47,996 nucleotides of DNA from an uncultured Comamonadaceae bacterium (GTDB taxonomy: Bacteria; Pseudomonadota; Gammaproteobacteria; Burkholderiales; Burkholderiaceae): the NCBI GenBank assembly GCA_946482595.1, contig CAMLSD010000025.1, positions 1 to 47,996 on the forward strand. Reading direction: 5' to 3'. The notes beneath the pieces are model-generated. The model had not been told where the DNA came from. It searched no databases and saw only the letters and a list, made by a program, of their open reading frames with translations. The translations under genes were made by a program, and so were the position numbers. Shown here piece by piece: positions 1-9,261 of this stretch; positions within the stretch are counted from its first letter, which is position 1; the number at the start of each line of letters is the position of its first letter.

Positions 1-596
1 TGAAGGGCTTCTCGATCGCCCAGAAGCTCGACAAGCTGGGCATGCGCGGCAGCCATACCGGCGAGCTGGTGTTCCAGAACGTCGAGGTCCCGGCTGAAAA
101 CGTGCTCGGGCGTGTCAACGGCGGTGTGCGGGTGCTGATGAGCGGGCTCGACTACGAACGCGCCGTGCTGGCGGCCGGCCCCATCGGGATCATGCAGGCG
201 GTGATGGACAACGTCATCCCCTACACCCACGACCGCAAGCAGTTCGGCCAGAGCATCGGCGAGTTCCAGCTGATCCAGGGCAAGGTGGCCGACATGTACA
301 CCGTGCTGCAGGCCGCGCGCGCCTTCTGCTACACGGTGGGCAAGAACCTCGACAAGCTCGGTGCCGAGCACGTGCGCCAGGTGCGCAAGGACTGCGCCAG
401 CGTGATCCTGTGGTGCGCCGAGAAGGCCACCTGGATGGCCGGCGAAGGCATCCAGATCTTCGGCGGCAACGGCTACATCAACGAGTACCCGCTGGGCCGG
501 TTGTGGCGCGATGCCAAGCTGTACGAGATTGGCGCGGGCACCTCCGAGGTGCGTCGCATGCTGATCGGCCGCGAGCTGTTCTCCGAAACGATGTGA
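1..596 (+). CDS. ivd: Isovaleryl-CoA dehydrogenase, C-terminal part (5' end outside window)
   Basis: The reading frame is open from the window edge (first full codon at base 3), so this is the last 197 residues or so of a flavoprotein acyl-CoA dehydrogenase. The product would oxidise isovaleryl-CoA to 3-methylcrotonyl-CoA in leucine breakdown, passing electrons to ETF. The segment [17 protein letters not shown] near the start is typical of this enzyme. The stretch [12 protein letters not shown] (Glu codon at 156-158) puts a Glu where isovaleryl-CoA dehydrogenases have their catalytic base. The C-terminal [12 protein letters not shown] lacks the Glu that serves as base in other acyl-CoA dehydrogenases, which supports the substrate call. 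It is followed by a thiolase, an SDR and another acyl-CoA dehydrogenase. Confidence 0.88.
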   Translation, partial: KGFSIAQKLDKLGMRGSHTGELVFQNVEVPAENVLGRVNGGVRVLMSGLDYERAVLAAGPIGIMQAVMDNVIPYTHDRKQFGQSIGEFQLIQGKVADMYTVLQAARAFCYTVGKNLDKLGAEHVRQVRKDCASVILWCAEKATWMAGEGIQIFGGNGYINEYPLGRLWRDAKLYEIGAGTSEVRRMLIGRELFSETM

Positions 597-648
597 GCCG
601 GGCCGGGGCTACGTACACTCCAGGGTGGAATTGACGCACTGCACCATC

Positions 649-1314
649 ATGTCCACCCAACTCTCAGAACTCTTCGACAACAACCGCCAGTGGGCCCGGG
701 ACACCGAGGACCGCACCCCCGGTTTTTTCACCCGGCTGCTCAAGCAGCAGTCGCCCGAGTACCTGTGGATCGGCTGCGCTGACAGCCGTGTCCCGGCCAA
801 CGAGCTGGTGGGCCTGCTCCCTGGCGAGCTGTTCGTGCACCGCAACGTGGCCAACGTGGTGGTGCACTCCGACCTCAACTGCATGTCGGTGATCCAGTTC
901 GCCACCGACATGCTCAAGGTGCAGCACATCATCGTCGTGGGCCATTCGGGCTGTGGCGGTGTGGCGGCGGCGCTGACCGACCGCCGTGTGGGCATCGCCG
1001 ACAACTGGATCCGCCACGTGCAGGACGTGCGCGACCGCCACCGGGAGTTCCTGGCCAGCGTGCCCGAGGCGCACCGCGTCAACGCGCTGTGCGAGCTCAA
1101 CGTGGTCGAGCAGGCCGAGAACGTCTGCCGCACCACGGTGGTCCAGGACGCCTGGCAACGCGGGCAGGACCTGGTAGTGCACGGCTGGTTCTACGGCCTG
1201 CACAACGGCCTGCTCGAAGACCTGGCGATGACCGTCAGCCACCCGGACGACGTGATCGGCGCCTATGAACGGGCGATCGCGGCCGTGCATGCCCGCTACG
1301 CAGGCCGCACATGA
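649..1314 (+). CDS. can: Beta-class carbonic anhydrase
   Basis: Zinc enzyme interconverting CO2 and bicarbonate in the cytoplasm, 221 residues, close to E. coli Can (220). The beta-class zinc-site motif CADSR gives Cys43, Asp45 and Arg47, and HSGC gives His99 and Cys102. I chose the ATG at 649; an in-frame ATG at 625 would add eight residues unlike the family (MELTHCTI). A TACACT hexamer at 614-619 could be a -10 element, placing transcription start near 626. The stop overlaps the start of aceK by four bases (ATGA), so the two are probably translated from one message. Confidence 0.93.
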   Translation: MSTQLSELFDNNRQWARDTEDRTPGFFTRLLKQQSPEYLWIGCADSRVPANELVGLLPGELFVHRNVANVVVHSDLNCMSVIQFATDMLKVQHIIVVGHSGCGGVAAALTDRRVGIADNWIRHVQDVRDRHREFLASVPEAHRVNALCELNVVEQAENVCRTTVVQDAWQRGQDLVVHGWFYGLHNGLLEDLAMTVSHPDDVIGAYERAIAAVHARYAGRT

Positions 1315-3122
1315 TGTTCCCCCAGAAGCTCACCGACCCACGCGCCTTCGATATCGCGAACGCGATGCTGGAGGGCTTCAACCGGCACTATTCGCTGTTC
1401 CGCCGGGCCAGTGCCGCGGCCAAGCTGCGCTTCGAACAGGCCGACTGGCACGGCCAGCAGCGCGCCCAGCGTGAACGCATCGAGTTCTACGACAAGCGGG
1501 TCGACGAATGCGTCGAGCGGCTGCAACAGGAGTTCGGCGCCCACCAGCTTGCGATGGACGTCTGGCACCAGGTCAAGCTGCACTACATCGGGCTGCTGAC
1601 CAATCATCTGCAGCCCGAGCTGGCCGAGACCTTCTTCAACTCGGTCACGACCAAGATCCTGCACCGCAGTTACTTCCACAACGAATTCATCTTCGTGCGC
1701 CCGGCGATCTCGACCGAATACCTCGAGAACGACGAACCCGCCTCGCAGCCGACCTACCGCGCCTATTACCCCACGCGCGAGACGCTGCGCGACACCTTGT
1801 TGCGGGTGGTCAACAACTTCCAGTTGAGTCTCGAATTCGAGGACCTCGGTCGCGACGTCGATCACGTCCTCAAGGCGCTGCGTTCGCAGTTCGGTGACGT
1901 GCGGCTGCGCACGAATTTCCAGCTGCAGGTGCTGTCTTCCTTGTTCTTTCGCAACAAGGGCGCGTACATCGTCGGCAAGATCATCAACGGCTTTCGCGAG
2001 ACGCCGTTTGCACTGCCCATCCTGCACAGCCCGCGGTCGCAGCTCTACATCGACGCGGCGCTGTTCGGCGAGGACGAACTGCAGATGCTGTTCAGCTTTG
2101 CGCGGGCCTACTTCATGGTCGACATGGACATCCCGGCCGCCTACGTGCAGTTCCTGAGAACGCTGATGCCGCGCAAGCCCCGCTCGGAGATCTACAACGC
2201 CCTGGGTCTGCAGAAACAGGGCAAGAACCTCTTCTATCGCGATTTTCTCTACCACCTGCGCCACTCGAGCGACCGCTTCCGCATCGCCCCCGGGATCAAG
2301 GGCATGGTGATGCTGGTGTTCGACCTGCCGTCCTTCCCGTACGTGTTCAAGGTCATCAAGGACTTCTATCCGCCGCAGAAGGACACCACGCGCGAGCTGA
2401 TCAAGAGCAAATACCTGCTGGTCAAGCAGCACGACCGCGTGGGCCGCATGGCCGACACGCTGGAATACTCGAACGTGGCCTTCCCGCGCGCGCGCTTCGA
2501 AGACGACCTGATCGCCGAACTCAAGCACTTCTGCCCCAGCCTGCTCGAAGAGGACGGCAGCGACCTCGTCATCCGCCACCTCTACATCGAGCGGCGCATG
2601 ATCCCGCTGAACATCTATCTGCAGGAAGGCTCGACCGAGCAGATCACCCACGCCGTTGTCGAGTACGGCAATGCCATCAAGGACCTGGTGGCCGCCAACA
2701 TCTTCCCCGGCGACATGCTCTGGAAGAACTTTGGCGTCACCCGGCATGGCAAGGTGGTGTTCTACGACTACGACGAGATCGAATACCTGACCGACTGCAA
2801 CTTCCGCAAGGTGCCTGCGCCACGCAACGAAGAAGAAGAGATGTCGGGCGAGATCTGGTATCGGGTCGGCCCCAAGGACGTCTTCCCCGAGACCTTCGGG
2901 CCGTTCCTGCTGGGCAACAACAGCGTTCGCGAGGTCTTCCTGCGCCATCACGCCGATCTGCTGGACCCCGCCTTCTGGCAGGGCCACAAGGAGCGCATCC
3001 TGGCCGGCCATGTGCATGACGTCTTTCCGTATGACGTCGACAAACGGTTCAGCCACAAGCGCCATGCCCATGGCGCACACACCCCCGCCCTCCCGGCGGT
3101 CGATCCGGCACTGGCCCGGTGA
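1311..3122 (+). CDS. aceK: Isocitrate dehydrogenase kinase/phosphatase
   Basis: Bifunctional enzyme that phosphorylates and dephosphorylates isocitrate dehydrogenase, steering carbon between the TCA cycle and the glyoxylate shunt during growth on acetate or fatty acids. 603 residues against 578 in E. coli. The N-terminal half is the regulatory domain; the ATP-binding loop region with [12 protein letters not shown] starts near residue 326 and is followed by the lysine-containing stretch [23 protein letters not shown] near the C-terminus is the kinase metal-binding region. Start ATG 1311 overlaps the can stop; a second ATG follows directly at 1314. No aceA or aceB lies beside it, but neighbouring acyl-CoA degradation genes generate the acetyl-CoA that makes this control relevant. 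Confidence 0.95.
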   Translation: MMFPQKLTDPRAFDIANAMLEGFNRHYSLFRRASAAAKLRFEQADWHGQQRAQRERIEFYDKRVDECVERLQQEFGAHQLAMDVWHQVKLHYIGLLTNHLQPELAETFFNSVTTKILHRSYFHNEFIFVRPAISTEYLENDEPASQPTYRAYYPTRETLRDTLLRVVNNFQLSLEFEDLGRDVDHVLKALRSQFGDVRLRTNFQLQVLSSLFFRNKGAYIVGKIINGFRETPFALPILHSPRSQLYIDAALFGEDELQMLFSFARAYFMVDMDIPAAYVQFLRTLMPRKPRSEIYNALGLQKQGKNLFYRDFLYHLRHSSDRFRIAPGIKGMVMLVFDLPSFPYVFKVIKDFYPPQKDTTRELIKSKYLLVKQHDRVGRMADTLEYSNVAFPRARFEDDLIAELKHFCPSLLEEDGSDLVIRHLYIERRMIPLNIYLQEGSTEQITHAVVEYGNAIKDLVAANIFPGDMLWKNFGVTRHGKVVFYDYDEIEYLTDCNFRKVPAPRNEEEEMSGEIWYRVGPKDVFPETFGPFLLGNNSVREVFLRHHADLLDPAFWQGHKERILAGHVHDVFPYDVDKRFSHKRHAHGAHTPALPAVDPALAR

Positions 3123-3166
3123 TCCGCCGGGTCGGCCCCATCGCCTTTTTCTAGAAGGAGCTCATC

Positions 3167-4345
3167 ATGTCCGATCCCATCGTCATCGTCTCCGCGGCCC
3201 GCACCCCCATGGGCGGGCTGCTGGGTGACTTCTCCTCGCTGGCCGCCTGGGAACTCGGTGCGGTCGCGATCCGGGCTGCCGTCGAGCGTGCCGGCGTGGC
3301 ACCCGACACCATCGACGAAGTGCTGATGGGCAACTGCCTGATGGCCGGGCAGGGCCAGGCTCCGGCCCGCCAGGCGGCGCGGCGTGCCGGCCTGCCTGAT
3401 TCGGCGGGTGCGGTCACCCTGTCGAAGATGTGCGGCTCGGGCATGCGCGCGATGATGTTCGCCCACGACATGCTCGCGGCCGGCTCGGCCAGCGTGATGG
3501 TCGCCGGCGGCATGGAAAGCATGACCAACGCGCCGCACCTGGCCTTCATGCGCAAGGGCGTGAAATACGGTGCCACCCAGTTCTACGACCACATGGCTCT
3601 GGACGGCCTGGAAGATGCCTACGAGCGCGGCAAGGCCATGGGCGTGTTCGCCGAGAACTGCGTGTCCAAGTACAGCTTCACGCGCGAAGCCCAGGACGCT
3701 TTTGCAATCACCTCGACCGAGCGCGCCCGGCGCGCCAATGAAGACGGCAGTTTTGCCTGGGAGATGGCCCCCGTCACGCTGCCTGGCAAGGCTGGCGACG
3801 TGGTGATCTCGCGCGACGAGCAGCCCGCCAAGGCCAAGCTCGACAAGATCCCCGGCCTGAAGCCGGCCTTCAAGAAGGACGGCAGCATCACCGCCGCCAC
3901 CTCGTCGAGCATCTCCGACGGTGCAGCGGCACTGGTGATGATGCGCGAGTCCACCGCGGCAAAACTGGGCCTGACCCCGCTGGCGCGCATCCGCGCGCAC
4001 AGCGTGCATGCCCAGGCGCCGGAGTGGTTCACCACGGCCCCGGTCGGCGCGATCGACAAGGTGCTGGCCAAGACCGGCTGGAAGGCGCAGGACGTCGACC
4101 TGTGGGAGGTCAACGAAGCCTTTGCCGCCGTCACGATGGCCGCAATGGCCGAGCACAAGCTGCCGCACGAGAAGGTCAACGTCAACGGCGGTGCGGTGGC
4201 ACTCGGCCACCCGATCGGCGCCAGCGGTGCACGCATCGTCGTCACGCTGCTGGGCGCGCTGCGCAAGCACGGCCTGAAGAAGGGCGTGGCCGCACTGTGC
4301 ATCGGCGGTGGCGAGGCCACCGCGCTGGCGGTGGAGTGCGTGTGA
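3167..4345 (+). CDS. Acetyl-CoA C-acyltransferase (thiolase)
   Basis: Thiolase of 392 residues, the standard length for the biosynthetic/acetoacetyl-CoA class. It exchanges acetyl-CoA with acetoacetyl-CoA or cleaves 3-ketoacyl-CoA. Three catalytic signatures are present: Cys89 in MCGSGMRA, His348 in LGHPIGASGA and Cys378 in LCIGGGEA. A clear AAGGAG ribosome site precedes the ATG. The stop codon overlaps the GTG start of the following dehydrogenase (GTGA). With isovaleryl-CoA dehydrogenase upstream and an acyl-CoA dehydrogenase downstream, a role in degrading short or branched acyl-CoA is likely, but direction and substrate cannot be read from sequence. Confidence 0.92.
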   Translation: MSDPIVIVSAARTPMGGLLGDFSSLAAWELGAVAIRAAVERAGVAPDTIDEVLMGNCLMAGQGQAPARQAARRAGLPDSAGAVTLSKMCGSGMRAMMFAHDMLAAGSASVMVAGGMESMTNAPHLAFMRKGVKYGATQFYDHMALDGLEDAYERGKAMGVFAENCVSKYSFTREAQDAFAITSTERARRANEDGSFAWEMAPVTLPGKAGDVVISRDEQPAKAKLDKIPGLKPAFKKDGSITAATSSSISDGAAALVMMRESTAAKLGLTPLARIRAHSVHAQAPEWFTTAPVGAIDKVLAKTGWKAQDVDLWEVNEAFAAVTMAAMAEHKLPHEKVNVNGGAVALGHPIGASGARIVVTLLGALRKHGLKKGVAALCIGGGEATALAVECV

Positions 4346-5010
4346 ACGTCCTGCTGATCGGTGCGTCGCGCGGGCTCGGCCTCGAGTTCGCGCGGCAGTA
4401 TCGTGCCGAAGGCGCGCGTGTCGTGGCCACGGCCCGCAGCGCCGAGGCCCTCGAGCGGCTGCTCGCGCTGGGTTGCGAGGCCTTTGCGCTGGACGTGACC
4501 GACGCGGCCAGCGCCGCCGGCCTGGCCTGGCGCATCGACGGCGAACGCTTCGATGCGGTTGTGGTCAATGCCGGCGTCTACGGCCCGCGCACCCAGGGTC
4601 TGGACACGCCCACCCGTGACGATTTCGACCAGGTCATGCACACCAATGTGCTCGGGCCGATGCGCGTGATTCCGCAACTGCGCGACAGCCTGGCCGAAGG
4701 CGCCCGCCTGATGGTGATCTCGTCGCTGGTCGGCTCGATCGGCCAGCGCAGCGCGTCCACGGGCTGGCTGTACCGCGCGTCCAAGGCGGCGCTCAATTCA
4801 GTCCTGAAGGACACGGCGCTGGTGCTCGGGCCCCAGGGCGCCGTGTGTGTGGCCGTGCACCCCGGCTGGGTGCAGACCGACATGGGCGGCCCCAATGCGC
4901 CGCTGACCCCCGAACAGAGCGTGAGCGACCTGCGCCGTCTGCTGGCACGCCTGACGCCCGACGACAACGGGCATTTCTACAACCATGATGGCACCCCGAT
5001 CGCGTGGTGA
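4342..5010 (+). CDS. Short-chain dehydrogenase/reductase family protein
   Basis: Rossmann-fold NAD(P)-dependent oxidoreductase of 222 residues. Visible features are the cofactor glycine motif GASRGLG at residues 7-13, an NAG motif, serines at 127-128 and the catalytic pair Tyr144/Lys148 in YRASK, followed by the HPGWVQTDMGG loop seen in C-factor-like SDRs. The GTG at 4342 is preferred because it places the cofactor-binding strand at the N-terminus and overlaps the thiolase stop, indicating translational coupling; no ATG would give a complete fold. Substrate unknown; co-transcription with thiolase and acyl-CoA dehydrogenase points to acyl-CoA or related carbonyl metabolism. Confidence 0.88.
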   Translation: MNVLLIGASRGLGLEFARQYRAEGARVVATARSAEALERLLALGCEAFALDVTDAASAAGLAWRIDGERFDAVVVNAGVYGPRTQGLDTPTRDDFDQVMHTNVLGPMRVIPQLRDSLAEGARLMVISSLVGSIGQRSASTGWLYRASKAALNSVLKDTALVLGPQGAVCVAVHPGWVQTDMGGPNAPLTPEQSVSDLRRLLARLTPDDNGHFYNHDGTPIAW

Positions 5011-5016
5011 GCCCCG

Positions 5017-6150
5017 ATGCTGCTGAGCCAAGACCAGACGATGATCCGCGACGCCGTGCGTGCGTTCGTCACCGACGAGATCAAGCCCCACGCCGCCCGC
5101 TGGGACCGTGAGCACCACTTTCCCAAGGACGTGCATCGTGGCCTGGCTGCACTGGGTACCTACGGTGTTTGCGTGCCCACCGAATACGGCGGGGCCGGCC
5201 TCGACTACGTGACGCTGGCCCTGGTGCTCGAAGAGATCGCCGCCGGCGATGGTGGTACGAGCACGGCGGTGAGCGTGAACAACTGTCCCGTGTGCGCCAT
5301 CCTGATGCGCTACGGCACCGAGGCCCAGAAGCGGCAGTGGCTCACCCCGCTGGCGCAGGGCGAGATGCTGGGCGCCTTCTGCCTGACCGAACCCCATGTG
5401 GGCTCCGATGCATCGGCCCTGCGCACGAGTGCCGTGCGTGATGGTGACCACTTCGTGATCAACGGCGTCAAGCAGTTCATCACCAGTGGCAAGCATGGCC
5501 AGGCGGCCATCGTGATCGCGGTCACCGACAAGGCCGCCGGCAAGCGCGGCATGAGCGCGTTCATCGTGGCCACCGACACGCCCGGCTACCAGGTGGCCCG
5601 CCTCGAGGACAAGCTCGGCCAGCACTCCAGCGACACCGCGCAGATCGTGTTCGAGAACTGCCGGGTGCCGGCCAGCCAGATGATCGGCGAGTCCGGCGAG
5701 GGCTACCGCATCGCGCTGTCTGCACTGGAAGGCGGACGCATCGGCATCGCGGCACAGAGCGTGGGCATGGCGCGGGCCGCCTTCGAGGCCGCGCTCGACT
5801 ATGCCCGGCAGCGCGAAAGCTTCGGCAAACCCATCTTCGAACACCAGGCGGTGCAGTTCAAGCTGGCCGACATGGCCACGCGCATCGAGGTGGCGCGCCA
5901 GATGGTCTGGCATGCCGCGAGCCTGCGCGATGCCGGTCAGCCCTGCCTGAAGGAGGCCGCCATGGCCAAGCTGTTCGCCTCCGAGATGGCCGAAGGCGTG
6001 TGTTCCGACGCCATCCAGGTGCACGGCGGTTACGGCTATGTCAGCGATTTCCCGGTCGAGCGCATCTACCGTGACGTGCGTGTCTGTCAGATCTACGAAG
6101 GCACCTCCGACGTCCAGAAGATCCTGATCGGGCGCGCCCTGGCAGGCTGA
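5017..6150 (+). CDS. Acyl-CoA dehydrogenase family protein
   Basis: FAD enzyme of 377 residues introducing a double bond next to an acyl-CoA thioester. Order along the protein: N-terminal helical domain, central beta domain with CLTEPHVGSDASALR and KQFITSG, and a C-terminal helical domain ending in YEGTSDVQKILIGRAL. Glu361 in that last motif is at the position of the catalytic base of short- and medium-chain enzymes, so this paralogue is of a different subtype from the isovaleryl-CoA enzyme at the window start. It begins six bases after the SDR stop and closes the operon. Confidence 0.9.
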   Translation: MLLSQDQTMIRDAVRAFVTDEIKPHAARWDREHHFPKDVHRGLAALGTYGVCVPTEYGGAGLDYVTLALVLEEIAAGDGGTSTAVSVNNCPVCAILMRYGTEAQKRQWLTPLAQGEMLGAFCLTEPHVGSDASALRTSAVRDGDHFVINGVKQFITSGKHGQAAIVIAVTDKAAGKRGMSAFIVATDTPGYQVARLEDKLGQHSSDTAQIVFENCRVPASQMIGESGEGYRIALSALEGGRIGIAAQSVGMARAAFEAALDYARQRESFGKPIFEHQAVQFKLADMATRIEVARQMVWHAASLRDAGQPCLKEAAMAKLFASEMAEGVCSDAIQVHGGYGYVSDFPVERIYRDVRVCQIYEGTSDVQKILIGRALAG

Positions 6151-6166
6151 GCCGTCGGCAACCGTG

Positions 6167-6187
6167 CGCCCCCCGGATGCGGGGGCG
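6167..6187 (+). terminator. GC-rich hairpin, possible transcription end
   Basis: A 7-bp inverted repeat (CGCCCCC at 6167-6173, GGGGGCG at 6181-6187) lies in the 79-base gap between the acyl-CoA dehydrogenase and trkA. There is no T-run after it, so it is at best an atypical terminator. Confidence 0.3.
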
Positions 6188-6215
6188 TGGGGGCTGCGGC
6201 GAGGCCACGCCCGCG

Positions 6216-6221
6216 CATAAT
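6216..6221 (+). promoter_or_regulatory. Candidate -10 element for trkA, leaderless-type spacing
   Basis: The hexamer CATAAT ends eight bases before the trkA ATG at 6230. Transcription starting about seven bases after the hexamer would begin at or next to the start codon. No ribosome site is visible between the hexamer and the ATG, and no good -35 match is seen. Confidence 0.4.
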
Positions 6222-6229
6222 CCGGCCCC

Positions 6230-7672
6230 ATGAACATCATCATCCTCGGCGCGGGCCGGGTGGGCGAAAGTGTTGCCGAGAACCTGGTGTCGGAAAAGAA
6301 CGACATCACGGTGATCGACACCAACCCCCAGCGCCTGCGCGACCTGCAGGACCGGCTCGACCTGCGTGGGGTGCCCGGCAACGGCATCCAGCCTTCGGTG
6401 CTGCGCGAGGCCGGTGTCGAGGACGCCGACATGCTGATCGCCTGCGCACCGCTGGACGAAACCAACCTGGTGGCCTGCAAGGTGGCGCACGACGTCTTCA
6501 ACGTGCCCACCACGATCGCCCGGATCCGCTCGCCGGAGTTCCCGGACGGCTCGCCGCTGATGGACCGCTCGGGCTTTTCGGTCGACCGGGTGATCTGTCC
6601 CGAGGACTCCCTCACCGCCTACATCCGCAAGCTGATCGAATACCCCGAGGCGCTGCAGGTGCTGGAGTTCGCCCAGGGGCTGGTGAGCCTGATCGCGGTG
6701 CGGGCGGTGGCCGGTGCGCCGCTGGTGCGGCACAACATCTCCGAGCTGCCCAGTCTCGTGCCCGATGTGGACATGCGCATCGTCTCGATCTACCGCACCG
6801 ACCCCGAGGGGCAGGATCGCCTGATCTTCTGCGACGGCAACACCCGCATCGAACCAGGCGACGAGGTGTTCGTGCTGGCGGCGACCGAACACATCCGTAC
6901 CGTGCTCGATGCGCTGCGCCGGCGCGACGCTCCCGTCAAGCGCGTGATGATCGCCGGCGGCGGCCGTGTGGGGCTGCGCCTGGCGCGCCAGCTCAAGAAC
7001 GACTACCGCATCAAGCTCATCGAGGCCAACGCCCAGCGATGCGAATACCTGGCGACCCAGCTGCCGGCGGACGTGCTGATCCTGCACGGCGACTCGACCG
7101 ACGAGGAGCTGCTCGAGGAGGAGAACGTGCATGACGTCGACCTCTTCCTGGCGCTCACCCATGATGACGAGGACAACATCATGTCCTGCCTGCTCGCCAA
7201 GCGCATGGGCGCGCGACGGGTGCTGGCGCTGATCAATCGCAAGGCCTATGCCGACCTGGTGCAGGGCACGCAGATCGACATCGCGCTGTCGCCGGCGCAG
7301 ACGGTGATCGGCGAACTGCTGACGCACGTGCGTCGCGGCGACGTCGAGGCCGTGCACAGCCTGCGCCGTGGCGCGGCCGAGGCGCTGGAGGCCGTGGCGC
7401 GCGGCGACCGCAAATGCTCGAAGGTCGTGGGCCGGCGGCTCGAGGAGATCGGGCTGCCCAAGGGCGCGCAGATCGGCGCGATCGTGCGGGGTCTGCCCGA
7501 GGACGACGCCACCCCCGAGCAACGTGCCGAGGCCCTGTCCCAGGCCCGTGTGGTGATCGCCCACCACGACACCCAGATCGAGGCCAACGATCACCTGATT
7601 GCCTTCCTGCCGCGCAAGCGCATGGTGCGAGAGGTCGAGAAGCTGCTGCAGGTCAGCGCCACCTTCTTCTGA
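6230..7672 (+). CDS. trkA: Trk system potassium uptake protein TrkA
   Basis: Cytoplasmic nucleotide-binding gating subunit of the Trk potassium uptake system, 480 residues. It contains two tandem RCK modules: the first opens with the NAD-binding motif GAGRVGES at residues 5-12, the second with AGGGRVGLRLAR near residue 242. Each is followed by a C-terminal RCK_C-type domain. The protein is slightly longer than E. coli TrkA (458). TrkH follows after three bases, so the channel and its regulator are made together. A possible leaderless promoter lies directly upstream. Confidence 0.95.
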   Translation: MNIIILGAGRVGESVAENLVSEKNDITVIDTNPQRLRDLQDRLDLRGVPGNGIQPSVLREAGVEDADMLIACAPLDETNLVACKVAHDVFNVPTTIARIRSPEFPDGSPLMDRSGFSVDRVICPEDSLTAYIRKLIEYPEALQVLEFAQGLVSLIAVRAVAGAPLVRHNISELPSLVPDVDMRIVSIYRTDPEGQDRLIFCDGNTRIEPGDEVFVLAATEHIRTVLDALRRRDAPVKRVMIAGGGRVGLRLARQLKNDYRIKLIEANAQRCEYLATQLPADVLILHGDSTDEELLEEENVHDVDLFLALTHDDEDNIMSCLLAKRMGARRVLALINRKAYADLVQGTQIDIALSPAQTVIGELLTHVRRGDVEAVHSLRRGAAEALEAVARGDRKCSKVVGRRLEEIGLPKGAQIGAIVRGLPEDDATPEQRAEALSQARVVIAHHDTQIEANDHLIAFLPRKRMVREVEKLLQVSATFF

Positions 7673-7675
7673 CCG

Positions 7676-9145
7676 ATGCGCACCATCCTGCCTGTTTTCG
7701 CCATCCTGGGTGTCATCGTGATGGTGTTTGCCGCCACGATGCTGGTGCCGCTGGGCGTGGCCTGGTTCGGCGACGAAATCGCGCTGTGGGCGTACAAGAT
7801 CGGCATCGCCACGACCTTCGGCTGCGGTGCGCTGATGTGGCTGGTGAGCCGGCGCTACCGGCGTGAACTGCAGCCGCGCGACGGCGTGATGCTCGTGTCG
7901 GCCGTCTGGACGATGCTGCCGTTGTTTGCCAGCCTGCCGCTGTGGCTCTACTTTCGCCAGATGGGTCAGCCGCTGTCGTTCACCGACGCCTATTTCGAGG
8001 CCATGTCAGGCCTCACCACCACAGGAGCCACGGTGCTGGTCGGTCTGGACCACCTGCCGCGCTCGATCAACCTGTGGCGCTGCTTCATGCAGTGGATGGG
8101 TGGCATGGGCATCCTGGTGCTGGCGGTGGCCATCCTGCCCCTGCTCGGTGTGGGTGGCAGCCAGCTCTTCAAGGCCGAGGCCGCCGGCCCGATGAAGGAC
8201 GCCAAGCTCACCCCGCGCATCACCGAAACGGCCAAGGGCCTGTGGTCCGTCTATTGCGTGTTTTCACTGGCCTGCCTGTTGGCGTACCGGGCGGCCGGCA
8301 TGAGCTGGTTCGACGCCTGGGCCCACATGTTCACGACCGTCAGCCTGGGCGGGCTGGCGGCCTACGACGCCAGCTTCGGTCACTTCAACTCGGCGGTGAT
8401 CGACTGGATCTGTGTGTTCTTCATGCTGGTGGCGAGCTGCAACTTTGCGCTGTACTTCGTGGCGGTGCGCAAACGCTCCTGGACCCGCATCACCGACGAC
8501 CCCGAAGTGCGCGGCACGCTGGGCCTGATGATCGGTGCCAGCCTGGCGGTGGCGGCCCTGCTGTGGTTCAAGGGCACCTATGCCGACCCCTGGATGGCCC
8601 TGCGCATGGCCTTCTTCAACGTGGTGTCGATCGCCTCGACGACCGGCTACGCCACCACCGACTACAGCCAGTGGCCCATCTTCGCGCCGGTGCTGATGCT
8701 CATGCTTTCGGGCCTGGCCACCAGTGCGGGGTCGACCGGGGCCGGGATCAAGATGGTGCGGGTGATCATCCTGATCAAGCAGGCGCGCCGCGAGATGTCA
8801 CGCATCGTGCATCCGCGGGCGGTCAATCCGGTCATGCTGGGGCACAACCCCGTCTCCAGCCAGACGATCTTTGCGGTGCTGGCCTTCATGCTGGTGTACG
8901 GCGCGACCATCATCAGCCTGACCATGCTGCTGCTGCTCACCGACCTGGACGTCGTCACCGCCTTCACCGCCGTGGTGGCCAGCGTCAACAACATGGGCCC
9001 GGGTCTCAACGCCGTCGGGCCTGCCGGCAACTTCTCCGGGCTGACCGACTTCCAGACCTGGGTCTGCACCGTGGCCATGCTGCTCGGACGGCTCGAGATG
9101 CTGTCGTTCATGGTGCTGCTGACGCCGTCGTTCTGGCGCAAGTGA
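7676..9145 (+). CDS. trkH: Trk system potassium transporter TrkH
   Basis: Integral membrane subunit of the Trk potassium channel/transporter, 489 residues, the usual length. The fold has four pore repeats; filter-like segments are visible as SGLTTTGATVL, TTVSLGGLAAYD, STTGYATTDY and NNMGPGLNAVG. About ten or more hydrophobic helices span the inner membrane. It starts three bases after trkA and forms a two-gene operon with it. Nothing unusual is seen. Confidence 0.94.
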   Translation: MRTILPVFAILGVIVMVFAATMLVPLGVAWFGDEIALWAYKIGIATTFGCGALMWLVSRRYRRELQPRDGVMLVSAVWTMLPLFASLPLWLYFRQMGQPLSFTDAYFEAMSGLTTTGATVLVGLDHLPRSINLWRCFMQWMGGMGILVLAVAILPLLGVGGSQLFKAEAAGPMKDAKLTPRITETAKGLWSVYCVFSLACLLAYRAAGMSWFDAWAHMFTTVSLGGLAAYDASFGHFNSAVIDWICVFFMLVASCNFALYFVAVRKRSWTRITDDPEVRGTLGLMIGASLAVAALLWFKGTYADPWMALRMAFFNVVSIASTTGYATTDYSQWPIFAPVLMLMLSGLATSAGSTGAGIKMVRVIILIKQARREMSRIVHPRAVNPVMLGHNPVSSQTIFAVLAFMLVYGATIISLTMLLLLTDLDVVTAFTAVVASVNNMGPGLNAVGPAGNFSGLTDFQTWVCTVAMLLGRLEMLSFMVLLTPSFWRK

Positions 9146-9176
9146 GGCTGCAGGGCTGGCGTGCGGCTCCGGCTTG

Positions 9177-9190
9177 CACGGGTTCCCGTG
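9177..9190. promoter_or_regulatory. Palindrome in trkH-histidine kinase gap
   Basis: CACGGG-TT-CCCGTG is a perfect inverted repeat in the 116-base gap upstream of the hybrid kinase. It could be an operator or short hairpin; nothing else supports a function. Confidence 0.25.
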
Positions 9191-9261
9191 GCACCCGAGC
9201 CGGGCTACCATGAGGTCAACGCAGGCCCGGAGCGTCCCGGTCGGGATGCAGAAGTGTCACC

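Noticed and set aside
1296..3080. A 594-codon open frame on the minus strand opposite aceK
   Set aside because: The composition (very rich in Val, His, Asp, Gln) is that of an antisense shadow of a GC-rich gene; aceK on the plus strand has full family identity. The same reasoning removes the long minus frames at 4798-6615, 10153-12441, 29670-31235 and 31917-33254.
6167..6187. Strong intrinsic terminator after the acyl-CoA dehydrogenase gene
   Set aside because: The hairpin has no T-run, so it is listed only as a weak feature.
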